From Candidatus Eiseniibacteriota bacterium (GTDB taxonomy: Bacteria; Eisenbacteria; RBG-16-71-46): a stretch of 64,000 bases of DNA. Shown piece after piece: positions 51,795 through 62,222 of this stretch. The number at the start of each line of letters is the position of its first letter. Within the stretch, counting starts at the first letter, position 1. A model generated the notes under the pieces. The model saw only the letters and a list, made by a program, of their open reading frames with translations, searched no databases and was not told the origin of the DNA. Location of the stretch: contig JACOSV010000054.1 of assembly GCA_016178725.1 (NCBI GenBank), positions 1 through 64,000 of the forward strand, in the 5' to 3' direction. A program made the translations under genes and the position numbers.

Positions 51795-51873
51795 GTGTGG
51801 ACCCGGCGCGAAGCCGGTGAATCTAGCGACGCGCATCCCCGCACGCAAGTCGCGGCTGTGGCACGATGCGCCC

Positions 51874-52866
51874 ATGGCTCCGCTCACCGTGCTCGAGTAC
51901 GTCCGCGACCCGGCCGGCTTCTGGAACATGCCGCCCGAGCGGATGGCGGCGCTCGCCCGCGAGTTCCCGGACGTGCGCTTCGAGTCGCCGGCGGACCGAG
52001 CCGAGGCCGACCGGCTGCTGCCCGAGACCGAGATCGTGCTCGGCTGGGCGGTGCGGCGCGAGAACCTCGCGAGTGCCGGACGCGTGCGCTGGATCCATCT
52101 CACCGCCGCCGGTGTGGCGAGCTACCTGTTCCCGGATCTGATCGCGAGCCCGATCGTCGTCACCAACGCGCGCGGGCTCCACGGCAGCTCGATGGCCGAG
52201 CACGCGCTCGGCATGATGCTCGCAATCGCCCGCAAGCTGCACCTCGCGCGCGACGCGCAGGCGGAGCGGCGCTGGACACAGGACGAGCAGTTCCGTTCGG
52301 CCGTGCCGTTCGGCCAGCTCGACGGCGCGACCCTCGGCATCGTCGGCTTCGGCGCGGTGGGCCGCGCGCTCGCCCAGCGCGCCCACGCGCTCGGCATGCG
52401 CGTGCTCGCGGTGCGCCGGCGCCCGGCCGATCCGCCCGCGCCCGCGGACGCGCAGTGGGGGGTGGACCGCCTCGGCGATCTGCTCGAGCAGTCGGACTGG
52501 GTGGTGCTGGTCGCGGCGTCCACCGACGCGACGCGCGGCCTGATCGGCGCGCGCGAGCTGGCGCGTATGAAGCCGGGTGCCGCGCTCATCAACCTCGCGC
52601 GCGGCGCGCTGGTGGACGAACCGGCGCTGATCGCGGCACTCGCCCAAGGCCGTCTCGGCGCGGCCGGGCTCGATGTGTTCGACGATGAGCCGCTCCCGGA
52701 ATCGAGCCCGCTCTGGGCGATGCCGAACGTCATCGTCACGCCGCACACGTCGGGGCTGGGGCCGCGTTTCTGGGAGCGCACCTGCGATCTCTTCGCCGGC
52801 AATCTCCGCCGCTACCGCGCCGGCGAGCCGCTCGAGAACGTGATCGACAAGCGCGCGGGCTATTAG
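51874..52866 (+). CDS. D-isomer-specific 2-hydroxyacid dehydrogenase
   Basis: The 330-residue NAD(P)-dependent enzyme has the Rossmann motif LGIVGFGAVGRALAQRAHAL, NLARGALVDEPALIAAL with the catalytic Arg, LDVFDDEPLPESSPLW with the Glu, and TPHTSGLG with the catalytic His. It reduces a 2-oxo acid or oxidises the D-hydroxy acid; the exact one is not predictable (glyoxylate/hydroxypyruvate or erythronate-type are common). Start ATG 51874. It is followed with no gap by the MobA-like gene, so the three genes to 54881 form an operon. Confidence 0.9.
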   Translation: MAPLTVLEYVRDPAGFWNMPPERMAALAREFPDVRFESPADRAEADRLLPETEIVLGWAVRRENLASAGRVRWIHLTAAGVASYLFPDLIASPIVVTNARGLHGSSMAEHALGMMLAIARKLHLARDAQAERRWTQDEQFRSAVPFGQLDGATLGIVGFGAVGRALAQRAHALGMRVLAVRRRPADPPAPADAQWGVDRLGDLLEQSDWVVLVAASTDATRGLIGARELARMKPGAALINLARGALVDEPALIAALAQGRLGAAGLDVFDDEPLPESSPLWAMPNVIVTPHTSGLGPRFWERTCDLFAGNLRRYRAGEPLENVIDKRAGY

Positions 52867-53571
52867 ATGAGCGCCTCGGCGGACGGCGCGACCGGGCGAG
52901 CCGCGGGTGCGGACCACGGCACGCTAGGCGTGCTGGTCGCGGGCGGCGCGGGGGCGCGTCTCGATTCCGGGCGGCCCAAGGCGCTGCTCGAGCTCGGCGG
53001 GCGCACGCTGCTCGCCCGCGCGTGCGAGACGCTCGCGGCGGTGTGCGACGTCGTCGTGGTCGCGGCCCCCGAGTCGCTCGCGGTGCCGCTGCCGGCCGGC
53101 GTCGTTCGCGTGCACGATCCGCCCGGCGTCATCGGACCGCTGGGCGGCATGGTCGCGGGACTCTCGGCGCGGCCCTACCGGCGCGCGATCGTCCTCGGCG
53201 TGGACTTCCCGTTCATGCCGCCCGCCCTTCTGCGCGCGCTGCGCGCGCGCCTCGACGAGGCGATCGTCGCGCACGAGGCGATGGCATGCGGCGCGCGCGC
53301 GATCGAGGCGATCGTCCCGGCGCCGGGCGGGATCGCGCAGCCGCTCGTCGCGGCGTATGCTCCCGGCGCGCGCGACGTGCTCGCGGCCAGGCTCGCCTCC
53401 GGCGAGCGCGCGCCGAGCCGCGCGATCCTGGCGCTCGCGGCGACGGTGCTCGACGACGCGGTGGTCGAGACCCTGCCCGGCGGGCACATGGCGTTCTTCA
53501 ACCTCAACACGCCCGCCGATCTCGAAACGGCGCGGCGGCGGATGCGGATGATGACGGAATCACGCGGATGA
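52867..53571 (+). CDS. MobA-like nucleotidyltransferase (NTP transferase, GT-A fold)
   Basis: The 234-residue protein has the MobA-type start LGVLVAGGAGARLDSGRPKALLELGG (Gly-rich loop and Lys for nucleotide binding), an Asp metal site in VLGVDFPFMPPALL, and the C-terminal MAFFNLNTPADLETARR typical of molybdenum cofactor guanylyltransferase. It could link GMP to molybdopterin, but other small cytidylyl- or guanylyltransferases share these motifs and no molybdoenzyme or mo-cofactor genes are nearby. ATG follows directly on the dehydrogenase stop; the end overlaps lysA by ATGA. Confidence 0.7.
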   Translation: MSASADGATGRAAGADHGTLGVLVAGGAGARLDSGRPKALLELGGRTLLARACETLAAVCDVVVVAAPESLAVPLPAGVVRVHDPPGVIGPLGGMVAGLSARPYRRAIVLGVDFPFMPPALLRALRARLDEAIVAHEAMACGARAIEAIVPAPGGIAQPLVAAYAPGARDVLAARLASGERAPSRAILALAATVLDDAVVETLPGGHMAFFNLNTPADLETARRRMRMMTESRG

Positions 53572-54881
53572 CCGAGACGATGAGCCTGCCGGCGGGGCTC
53601 ACGATGGCGGGCGGCGTCCTCGCGCTCGGCGGCGCGCCGCTCGACCGCCCGCTCGCTGCGCTGCGGACGCTCGAGCCGCAGGCGTCCGCGTTCTGGGCCT
53701 ACGACCTCGATCAGATCGAGGCGCGCGCCGCGCGCTTCCGCCGCGCGTTCGCGCCGCTCCGCGCGCGGCCCGCTTACGCGCTCAAGGCGAACGCGCTCCC
53801 CGCCGTGCTCGAGCGCGTGTGCGCCGCGGGCCTCGCGGCCGAGGCGGGATCGCTCGGCGAGCTCCTGGTCGCGAAGCGCACGGGCTTCGGCGCCGCGGAC
53901 CGCAATCTCAACGGCAACGGCCGCACCGTCGCCGAAGCGGCGTTCGCCGCGCGCGAGGGCGTCCACTCGGTCAACGCCGATCACGCCGCCGAGCTCGATC
54001 TGCTCGAGCGCGAGGCTCGCGCGGCGGGCGCGACGGTGCGCGTCGCGCTGCGCGTCAACCCCGGCATCGAGACGCCCGGCCATCGCTATGTCGCGACCGG
54101 CGACGATGCGGCCAAGTTCGGCATCGCGCCGGCCGAGGCGCTCGACGCGTGGGCGGCGCGCGCGCGCTGGCCGCATCTCCGCGTGGACGGCGTGCACCTC
54201 CACGTCGGCTCGCAGCTCCTAGACGGCGCGCCGCTCGAGCGCGCCGCCGAGACCGCGCGCGCGCTGGTCGCCGAGTCCGCGGCGCGCGGCGCGCCGCTCT
54301 CGCTCGTGAACCTGGGCGGCGGCTTCGGCGTGGATTATTCCGATGCCGGCGCGGAATTCCCGCTCGAGCGCCATGCCGCGCATCTCGTCGAGCGCTTCGG
54401 TGACCTCGCGGTCGAGTGGCTGTTCGAGCCCGGGCGGTGGATCGTGGCGCCCGCGGGGGTTCTGGTCGCCGAGGTGTTGTGGGTCAAGGAACGGCCGGGG
54501 CCAGACGGCGCGACGCGGCGGTTCGTCGTGCTCGCGGCGGGGATGAACGACCTGATCCGCCCCGCGCTCTATCACGCGCGGCACCGCGTCGTCCCGGTGC
54601 GGCCGCGCGCCGGCGCGGCGACGCCGGCGGTCGTGGTCGGCCCGGTGTGCGAGAGCGCCGACATCTTCGAGCGCGAGGCGATGCTGCCGCCGATCGAGCG
54701 CGGCGATCTGGTCGCGATCCTCGACGCGGGCGCCTATGGCGCGGTGATGGCGTCGAACTACAACGGCCGACCGCGGCTCGCCGAGCTCACGGTCACGGGC
54801 GGCCGGTGGACGCGCGCGCGCGCGGGGGAGCCGGCGGACGCGGCGGCGGGCCGGGCGAGCGAGGATCGGCTGGAGGGCTGA
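53568..54881 (+). CDS. lysA: Diaminopimelate decarboxylase-family PLP enzyme
   Basis: The 437-residue group IV PLP decarboxylase has the Lys in YALKANALPAVLER, the phosphate-binding HLHVGSQ and LNLGGGFGVDYSD, PGRWIVAPAGVLVAEVL, PVCESADIFER with the active-site Cys and LDAGAYGAVMASNYNGRP. These match meso-diaminopimelate decarboxylase, the last step of lysine synthesis. The KANALP and CESADIF motifs fit LysA rather than arginine decarboxylase. The gene is coupled to the MobA-like gene and ends before a hairpin terminator. No other lysine gene is nearby. Confidence 0.88.
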   Translation: MTETMSLPAGLTMAGGVLALGGAPLDRPLAALRTLEPQASAFWAYDLDQIEARAARFRRAFAPLRARPAYALKANALPAVLERVCAAGLAAEAGSLGELLVAKRTGFGAADRNLNGNGRTVAEAAFAAREGVHSVNADHAAELDLLEREARAAGATVRVALRVNPGIETPGHRYVATGDDAAKFGIAPAEALDAWAARARWPHLRVDGVHLHVGSQLLDGAPLERAAETARALVAESAARGAPLSLVNLGGGFGVDYSDAGAEFPLERHAAHLVERFGDLAVEWLFEPGRWIVAPAGVLVAEVLWVKERPGPDGATRRFVVLAAGMNDLIRPALYHARHRVVPVRPRAGAATPAVVVGPVCESADIFEREAMLPPIERGDLVAILDAGAYGAVMASNYNGRPRLAELTVTGGRWTRARAGEPADAAAGRASEDRLEG

Positions 54882-54923
54882 CGCCTCGTCACGGCGCCGG
54901 CGCGGGCCGCGCCTCACTTCCGT

Positions 54924-54945
54924 CAACTCTCCTTGAGGAGAGTTG
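54924..54945. terminator. Hairpin between convergent lysA and the exported-protein gene
   Basis: CAACTCTCC-TTGA-GGAGAGTTG is a perfect 9 bp stem. It lies 43 bp after the lysA stop and 46 bp from the stop at 54992, so it can end both transcripts. Confidence 0.6.
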
Positions 54946-54991
54946 GTCGAGGACCGGCGCAGGGCTGGACGCGCGCTTCAAGCAGATTCGA

Positions 54992-55429
54992 TCAGCGCGC
55001 CCACGCATGCCGGTGATAGACGGGCGCGCCGTGATCGCTCGCGCCGTAGCCGCGCACGAGCAGCGTGTCGGCGCACGGGAAGCTGATGCAGACGTAGTAG
55101 TCGAGCAGCTTCCCGCTCGGCAGCACCTCGATCGTCTTCATGACGCGCGTGAGCGTCGAGTCGAGGACGAACACGCCGAACAGCTCGTCCTTGCCGCTCG
55201 ACGGGGCGCGCGTCACGCCGGTCGCGAGCGCGGCGTAGAGATGGCCGGGCCGCGTCGCGTCGTCGATCACGTCCAGTACGTGGACCTGCGCGATGAGCGG
55301 GTTGGTCCGCTCGAACACGCGATGCATCTGGGCGAGCAGCGCGAGCGTCGCGGGGCTCGCCGACGCGGCCGGCGAAACGCCGAGCACGATCAGGATCAGT
55401 CCGGCGGCGAGCGTCCGCACGATTCGCAT
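54992..55429 (-). CDS. Small exported protein of unknown function
   Basis: The 145-residue protein has a signal peptide (MRIVRTLAAGLILIVLGVSP, cleaved near ASASP). GGAGA precedes ATG 55429 closely. The mature part has two segments, LYAALATGVTRAPSSG and DELFGVFVLDSTLTRVMKTI, suggesting a small alpha/beta fold, and one Cys pair (CISFPC) that may form a disulfide. No family is recognised. The long ORF-track entries around it are shadows of the ETF genes. Confidence 0.7.
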   Translation of the reverse strand: MRIVRTLAAGLILIVLGVSPAASASPATLALLAQMHRVFERTNPLIAQVHVLDVIDDATRPGHLYAALATGVTRAPSSGKDELFGVFVLDSTLTRVMKTIEVLPSGKLLDYYVCISFPCADTLLVRGYGASDHGAPVYHRHAWAR

Positions 55430-55537
55430 GGGGTTCTCCGAGGGTCCGGCGCGCGACGCGATCGTGCGCGCACGCCGTCTCCTGTTTTCGGCCCTGGGCG
55501 TCCGAGGCTCCACGACAAACTGCAGCGCCCGCGCGGC

Positions 55538-55585
55538 TTGACAGTCGCCTAGCCCGGGCGGGAGACTGCCGCGCTGACTCCCGCC
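55538..55585 (+). promoter_or_regulatory. Possible promoter/leader hairpin of the etf genes
   Basis: TTGACA (55538-55543) would be a perfect -35, but no good -10 follows at 16-18 bp. Instead a perfect 8 bp hairpin GGCGGGAG/CTCCCGCC lies at 55557-55585. About 100 bp separate it from the etfB start. Confidence 0.3.
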
Positions 55586-55682
55586 GCACGCGCTCCATGC
55601 GGGAGCGTCGTCCGCGACATTGTGAAACTTGGCGCAAGGCGGGCCCGCGCGGGCCCGGGCCCTGCCGATCCGAGGTGCGCGG

Positions 55683-56435
55683 TTGCTCCAGGTCGTGTGC
55701 ATCAAGCAGGTCGCCGACACCGAGACGCGCGTCCGCGTCGCCGCAGACGGCAAGACGCTCGATCCCTCGGGCGTCACCTGGATCATGAACCCGTACGACG
55801 AGTTCGCCCTCGAGCAGGCGCTGCGCATCCGCGAGGCCGCCGGCGCGGGTGAGGTCGTCGTCGTCTCGCTCGGCGGCGCGGGGCTCCAGACCACGCTGCG
55901 GAACGCCCTGGCGATGGGAGCGGACCGGGCGATCCATCTCAAGACCGACGCCGTCCAGCCCGACCCGCTGCAGGTCGCGCGCGCGCTCGCGGCCGCGATC
56001 CGGCCGCTCGACCCGCACATCGTGTGGTGCGGCAAGCAGGCCGTGGACGACGACGCCGCGCAGGTCGGCCCGATGACGGCCGAGATGCTCGACCTGCCGT
56101 GCGTCACGGTGGTCGCGGCGATCGAGCTCCAGGGCGGGACCGCGGTCGTCGAGCGCGAGATCGAGGGCGGACGCGAGGTCGTCGAGGTCACGCTGCCCGC
56201 GCTGCTCGCCGCCGACAAGGGACTCAACGAGCCCCGCTATGCTTCGCTCAAGGGCATCATGGCGGCGAAAAAGAAGCCGATCGCCGAGGCCGCGGCCGAG
56301 CTCGGCGCGCCGGCGCTCGAGCCGGTCTCGCTCGCGCTGCCCGCGGCGCGCGCGCCGGGCCGCGTCGTCGGCCAGGGCGCGGCGGCGGTGCCCGAGCTGG
56401 TGCGGCTGCTGCGCCATGAGGCGAAGGTCATCTGA
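55683..56435 (+). CDS. etfB: Electron transfer flavoprotein subunit beta
   Basis: The 250-residue ETF beta binds AMP and, with EtfA, carries electrons from acyl-CoA dehydrogenases to the quinone pool or elsewhere. The start LLQVVCIKQVADTETR is the family start; TTG 55683 follows GAGG by 7 nt, and the longer ORF-track start adds an improbable extension. Other motifs: MNPYDEFALEQALRIRE, VWCGKQAVDDDAAQVGP and LPALLAADKGLNEPRYASLK, the ETF-beta signature region. The junction to etfA contains a 29 bp tandem repeat. Confidence 0.94.
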   Translation: MLQVVCIKQVADTETRVRVAADGKTLDPSGVTWIMNPYDEFALEQALRIREAAGAGEVVVVSLGGAGLQTTLRNALAMGADRAIHLKTDAVQPDPLQVARALAAAIRPLDPHIVWCGKQAVDDDAAQVGPMTAEMLDLPCVTVVAAIELQGGTAVVEREIEGGREVVEVTLPALLAADKGLNEPRYASLKGIMAAKKKPIAEAAAELGAPALEPVSLALPAARAPGRVVGQGAAAVPELVRLLRHEAKVI

Positions 56436-56497
56436 TGTCATGCCACTCTTCCAAGGTCGTCTGATGTCACGAATCGCTTCCAAGGTCATTTGATGCC
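56424..56497 (+). repeat. 29 bp imperfect tandem repeat at the etfB-etfA junction
   Basis: AAGGTCATCTGATGTCA (56424-56440), AAGGTCGTCTGATGTCA (56453-56469) and AAGGTCATTTGATGCCG (56482-56498, start of the third unit) are spaced exactly 29 bp apart. Unit 1 holds the etfB stop and unit 3 the etfA ATG. Each unit carries a TGATG stop-start motif, as if the original coupled junction was duplicated. Confidence 0.85.
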
Positions 56498-57482
56498 GAT
56501 CCTCGTCTTCATCGAGCAGCGGGAAGGTGCGGTGCGCGCGGTCTCGCGCGAGACGCTCGGCGAGGCGACGCGACTGGCCGCGGCACCGGGCGAAGCCGGG
56601 TCCGGCCCGGTCGTCGGCGTCTGCTGCGCGGCGTCCGATCCCGGCCTCGCGGCGCTCGGCGAGACGGGCGCGGCCGAGGTGCTGCTCGCGACGCACGCGT
56701 CGTTCGCGCACTACGAGCCCACGGGCTACACGCGCGCGATCGTCGCCGCGGTCGAGCAGGTGAAGCCCGCGGCGCTGCTGTTCCCGGCGTCGGCGATGGG
56801 GCGCGACCTCGCGCCGCGCGTCGCGGCTCGGCTCGGCGTCGGCCTCGCCGCCGATTGCACGGCGCTCGCGGTCGAGGGCGGCCGCCTGATCGCGACGCGC
56901 CCGGTGTTCGCGGGCAAGGCGCAGCAGCGCGTCGCGTTCACCGGAACGCCCGCGGTCGCGTCGCTCCGGCCCAAGGTGTTCGCTCCGGTGTCGGGCGGGA
57001 ACGGCGGCCCGGCGAAGGTGACGCCGCTCGCGTTCGCGGCGCCCGAAGCGCTCAAGGCGCGCGTGCGCGAGGTGAAGGCGACGACGGCGGGCAAGGTGGA
57101 TCTCACCGAGGCCGAGATCATCGTCTCGGGCGGACGCGGTCTCCAGGGCCCCGAGCACTTCGACATCGTCGAGTCGCTCGCGGCGGCGCTCGGCGCGACC
57201 GTCGGCGCCTCGCGAGCGGTCGTGGACGCGGGATGGCGGCCGCACGGCGATCAGGTCGGGCAGACGGGGAAGACCGTGTCGCCCAAGCTCTACGTCGCCG
57301 TCGCGATCTCGGGCGCGATCCAGCACCTCGCCGGCATGTCGTCGTCGCGCTGCATCGTCGCCATCAACAAGGACGCGGATGCGCCGATCTTCAGGGTCGC
57401 TGACTACGGCATCGTCGGCGACGCGTTCGAAGTGGTTCCGGCGCTGACCGAAGCGGTCCGCGCGCTGAACGCGCAGCGATGA
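56493..57482 (+). CDS. etfA: Electron transfer flavoprotein subunit alpha
   Basis: The 329-residue FAD-binding subunit begins at ATG 56493 ([18 protein letters not shown]). The C-terminal FAD domain shows [56 protein letters not shown] and [20 protein letters not shown], all ETF-alpha signatures. Length is normal for the non-fused type. It lies in the same transcript as etfB but separated by the tandem repeat. The nuo operon follows 49 bp later with its own promoter. Confidence 0.95.
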   Translation: MPILVFIEQREGAVRAVSRETLGEATRLAAAPGEAGSGPVVGVCCAASDPGLAALGETGAAEVLLATHASFAHYEPTGYTRAIVAAVEQVKPAALLFPASAMGRDLAPRVAARLGVGLAADCTALAVEGGRLIATRPVFAGKAQQRVAFTGTPAVASLRPKVFAPVSGGNGGPAKVTPLAFAAPEALKARVREVKATTAGKVDLTEAEIIVSGGRGLQGPEHFDIVESLAAALGATVGASRAVVDAGWRPHGDQVGQTGKTVSPKLYVAVAISGAIQHLAGMSSSRCIVAINKDADAPIFRVADYGIVGDAFEVVPALTEAVRALNAQR

Positions 57483-57491
57483 GCGCGATGC

Positions 57492-57521
57492 TTGACGCTC
57501 CCGCGAGGCGCTGGCTAGGGT
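57492..57521 (+). promoter_or_regulatory. Candidate promoter of the nuo operon
   Basis: TTGACG (57492-57497) and TAGGGT (57516-57521), 18 bp apart, 10 nt before the nuoA ATG. The -35 matches five of six, the -10 three of six. Confidence 0.45.
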
Positions 57522-57531
57522 GCCGAACGCC

Positions 57532-57885
57532 ATGACCGAATACGTTCCGGTCCTGCTCTTCCTGCTGGTCGCGATCGGCTTCGCGGGCGGCACCATCGGC
57601 CTCTCGAGCCTGATCGTGCCGCGGCGGCGGAACGCCGTGAAGAACTCGTCGTACGAGTGCGGCGTCGAGCCGGTCGGCGACGCGCTCCAGCGGTTCACCG
57701 TCAAGTTCTATCTGGTCGCGGTGCTGTTCATTCTCTTCGACATCGAGGCCGTGTTCCTCTACCCGTGGGCGGTCACGTTCCGCCGGCTTGGGCTCTACGG
57801 CCTGATCGAGATGGCGCTCTTCATCGTCATCCTATTCGTCGGCTACGTGTATCTGCTCCGCAAGCGGGCGCTCGAGTGGGATTGA
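57532..57885 (+). CDS. nuoA: NADH-quinone oxidoreductase subunit A
   Basis: The 117-residue membrane subunit of complex I has three helices ([55 protein letters not shown]). SYECGVEP carries the conserved Cys-Glu, and [12 protein letters not shown] is the family signature. ATG 57532 is used; GTG 57520 is less likely because it lies inside the -10 candidate. First gene of the nuo operon. Confidence 0.95.
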   Translation: MTEYVPVLLFLLVAIGFAGGTIGLSSLIVPRRRNAVKNSSYECGVEPVGDALQRFTVKFYLVAVLFILFDIEAVFLYPWAVTFRRLGLYGLIEMALFIVILFVGYVYLLRKRALEWD

Positions 57886-57904
57886 GCGCGCGGGAGGCGT
57901 GACC

Positions 57905-58555
57905 ATGGCGGACGAGCGCAAGGTCGAGAATCCGTTCCGGGTGCTGCCGGCGCCGCCGGCATCCGCGCCGGCGACGGTTTCGGGCGCGGCGGGCGAGCGC
58001 GAGGCGATCCGCGAGGAGGTCGAGCGCGGCGTGTTGTTCACGAACGCCGGCGCGATGGTCAACTGGGCGGTCAACCAGTCGCGCGTGAACGCGATCTGGC
58101 CGCTCGGCTTCGGCCTGGCCTGCTGCGCGATCGAGATGATGGCGATCGTCGGCCCGCGCTTCGACATCTCGCGCTTCGGCGCCGAGGTGTTCCGCGCCTC
58201 GCCGCGACAGGCCGACCTCATGATCGTCGCCGGGCGCGTGAGCATCAAGATGGCGCCGGTGCTGCGTCAGCTCTACGACCAGATGCCCGATCCCAAATGG
58301 GTGATCTCGATGGGCGCGTGCGCGTCGTGCGGCGGCGTGTTCAACAACTACGCGATCCTCCAGGGCGTGGACAAGATCGTGCCGGTCGACGTCTACGTGC
58401 CCGGCTGCCCGCCGCGTCCCGAGGCGCTGATCCACGGGATCATGAAGCTGCAGGAGAAGATTCTGAAGTCGCCGGTCGAGGTCGGCACGCTGACGTTCTA
58501 CCCGAAGCAGCCGGCGAAGCGCGCATCGGGTTCGAAGAAGAAGGGCGCGGCCTGA
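57905..58555 (+). CDS. nuoB: NADH-quinone oxidoreductase subunit B
   Basis: The 216-residue peripheral-arm subunit holds the N2 4Fe-4S cluster next to the quinone. Cluster Cys: [21 protein letters not shown] and [17 protein letters not shown] is 7 nt before ATG 57905. The first ~40 residues are a longer, low-complexity extension than in E. coli. It overlaps nuoC as TGATG. Confidence 0.96.
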   Translation: MADERKVENPFRVLPAPPASAPATVSGAAGEREAIREEVERGVLFTNAGAMVNWAVNQSRVNAIWPLGFGLACCAIEMMAIVGPRFDISRFGAEVFRASPRQADLMIVAGRVSIKMAPVLRQLYDQMPDPKWVISMGACASCGGVFNNYAILQGVDKIVPVDVYVPGCPPRPEALIHGIMKLQEKILKSPVEVGTLTFYPKQPAKRASGSKKKGAA

Positions 58556-59151
58556 TGGCGGTCGCCGATCCGCCGGCGGCCCTCGTCTCGACGGCCGCGG
58601 CCGAGCGCGCGGCGCGGCGCCTCGCCGAGCGCTTCCCGGACGTGACGTTCCGACGGCAGGAAGGCGAGGCCGTCCGCGACCTCACGATCGTCGTCCCGGC
58701 GTCGCGCCTCGTCGAGATCTGCACGTTCCTGCGCGACGATCCCGGGACGGAATTCGCGATGCTCGCGTGGGTCGGCGGCGTGGACCTCCTGCCGCGTCAG
58801 CCGCGCTTCGAGGTCGTCTACCACCTGCTCTCGATCACACACGCGGCGCGGCTCGCGCTCAAGGTCCTGGTGCACGAAGAGGACGCGCGCGTGCCGACCG
58901 TCACCGGCGTGTGGCCGACCGCAAACTGGCACGAGCGCGAGACGTACGACTTCTACGGCATCACGTTCGACGGCCATCCCGACCTCACGCGCATTCTCCT
59001 GCCCGAGGACTGGGTCGGCTGGCCGCTGCGCAAGGACTCGCCGCTCGGCTATCAGGAGGTCGCGTTCACGCACAACACGCCGGGCCGGCGTCTGCCGACG
59101 CCCGACCTCACGGCGCTCAAGCCCAAGAAGGTCCGCTACCGTGCGCACTGA
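58555..59151 (+). CDS. nuoC: NADH-quinone oxidoreductase subunit C
   Basis: The 198-residue 30 kDa-type subunit of the peripheral arm has the signature HERETYDFYGITFDGHPDLTR and the LLPEDWVGWPLRKD end motif. It is separate from nuoD (not fused as in E. coli). ATG 58555 overlaps the nuoB stop; its end overlaps the nuoD start by 11 bp. Confidence 0.96.
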   Translation: MAVADPPAALVSTAAAERAARRLAERFPDVTFRRQEGEAVRDLTIVVPASRLVEICTFLRDDPGTEFAMLAWVGGVDLLPRQPRFEVVYHLLSITHAARLALKVLVHEEDARVPTVTGVWPTANWHERETYDFYGITFDGHPDLTRILLPEDWVGWPLRKDSPLGYQEVAFTHNTPGRRLPTPDLTALKPKKVRYRAH

Positions 59152-60322
59152 AACGATGACGCTCAACATGGGTCCGCAGCACCCCTCGACCCATGGCGTG
59201 CTGCGCGTGGTGCTGGAGCTCGACGGCGAGACGATCGTCCGGGCGAAGCCGATCATCGGCTATCTGCACACCGGCATGGAGAAGCAGGCCGAGTACAAGA
59301 CCTACACGCAATCCATCCCGCAGACCGACCGGATGGACTACCTGTCGCCGATGTCCAACAACCTCGCGCTGTGCCTCGCCGCCGAGAAGCTGCTCGGCAT
59401 CGAGGCGCCGGCGCGCGCACAGGCGATCCGCGTGCTGCTCACCGAGCTCACGCGCATCAGCGCGCACTGCGTGTGGCTCGGCACACACGCGCTCGACATC
59501 GGCGCGATGACCGTCTTCTTCTACTGCTTCCGCGAGCGCGAGAAGGTGCTCTCGATCTACGACCAGGTGTGCGGCGCGCGCATGACGGCCTCGTACTTCC
59601 GCGTCGGCGGGCTCTCGTCCGACATCCCGGCGGGTCTGCTCGACCGCTGCCAGACGTTCGTGGACGAGATGCCGGCGCACGCCGACGAGTACGAGCGGCT
59701 GCTGTCGAAGAACCCGATCTGGCTCGCGCGCACGCAGGGCGTGGCGCCGCTCTCGGCGAAGGACGCGGTCGCGCTCGGCGCCACCGGGCCCGTGTTGCGC
59801 GGCTCGGGCGTGGGCTGGGATCTGCGCAAGAACGCGCCCTACTGCAACTATCAGGAATACGAATTCGACGTGCCGACGGGAGCGAACGGCGATGCGTACG
59901 ACCGCTACATGGTCCGCGTGCGGGAGATCCGACAATCGACGCGCATCGCCCATCAGGCGATCGCCAAGATCCGCGCGATGGGCGAGCGCGGCGAGTATCG
60001 CCTCCGGGACTACAAGTACGTCGTGCCGCCGAAGGAGGACGTGAAGACGTCGATGGAGGCGCTGATCCATCACTTCAAGATCGTCGCGCACGGCTTCTTC
60101 CCGCCGGTCGGCGAGGCCTACCACGCGATCGAGGCGCCCAAAGGCGAGCTCGGCTTCTACTTCGTATCGGACGGCACGCCGCGGCCGTGGCGCATGAAGG
60201 TGCGCTCGCCGTCGTTCGTGAACCTCCAGACGCTGCCGACGATGATCGAGGGCCGGCTGGTCGCCGACGTCATCACGGCGATCGGCAGTCTCGACATCGT
60301 GCTCGGGGAGATCGACCGGTGA
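59141..60322 (+). CDS. nuoD: NADH-quinone oxidoreductase subunit D
   Basis: The 393-residue 49 kDa-type subunit forms the quinone pocket with NuoB. Motifs: MTLNMGPQHPSTHGVLR, IGYLHTGMEK, the family YLSPMSNNL stretch, and VGEAYHAIEAPKGELGFY. It starts at GTG 59141 (ATG 59156 gives the shorter conserved start). It ends with the typical DIVLGEIDR and overlaps nuoE by GTGA. Confidence 0.96.
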   Translation: MRTETMTLNMGPQHPSTHGVLRVVLELDGETIVRAKPIIGYLHTGMEKQAEYKTYTQSIPQTDRMDYLSPMSNNLALCLAAEKLLGIEAPARAQAIRVLLTELTRISAHCVWLGTHALDIGAMTVFFYCFREREKVLSIYDQVCGARMTASYFRVGGLSSDIPAGLLDRCQTFVDEMPAHADEYERLLSKNPIWLARTQGVAPLSAKDAVALGATGPVLRGSGVGWDLRKNAPYCNYQEYEFDVPTGANGDAYDRYMVRVREIRQSTRIAHQAIAKIRAMGERGEYRLRDYKYVVPPKEDVKTSMEALIHHFKIVAHGFFPPVGEAYHAIEAPKGELGFYFVSDGTPRPWRMKVRSPSFVNLQTLPTMIEGRLVADVITAIGSLDIVLGEIDR

Positions 60323-60830
60323 GTCGCACGATGATCGCGGGGGAGGTGCTCGAGGCGCCGGCGACGCTCGCGTGGTCCGCCGCGCGGCGCGCCGAGGTGG
60401 ACGAGGCGCTCGCGCGCTACCCGATCAGGCGCTCGGCGGTGCTGCCCGTGCTGTGGATCGCGCAGCGTGAGTGGGGATGGATCCCGCCCGCGGCGCTCCG
60501 GCTGGTCGCCGTGACGCTCGACCTGCCCGAGCCCGAGGTGTTCGGCATCGCGACGTTCTACACGATGTTCAACCTGAAGCCGGTCGGGAGGCATCACCTT
60601 CAGGTCTGCATGACGCTCTCGTGCTCGCTCATGGGCTCGGACCGGCTGTTCCGCCATCTCGAGCGGACGCTCGGCATCGGCCACGGCGAGACGACCGCCG
60701 ACGGCCGCTTCACGCTGCGCCGCGTCGAGTGCCTCGCGGCGTGCGGCGGCGGACCGTGCATGCAGGTGAACTTCGACTACCACGAGAACCTCGACGAGGC
60801 GAAGGTGGACGCGCTGCTGGCGGGGCTCGC

Positions 60831-60834
<4 letters not shown>
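60319..60834 (+). CDS. nuoE: NADH-quinone oxidoreductase subunit E
   Basis: The 171-residue thioredoxin-like 24 kDa subunit binds the N1a 2Fe-2S cluster. Cluster Cys lie in CMTLSCSLMG and VECLAACGGGPCMQVN. The helical N-terminal part (ALARYPIRRSAVLPVLWIAQ, then GIATFYTMFNLKPVG) is typical. GTG 60319 overlaps nuoD; ATG 60331 is an alternative. The end overlaps nuoF by GTGA. Confidence 0.95.
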
Positions 60835-62218
<1,384 letters not shown>

Positions 62219-62222
<4 letters not shown>

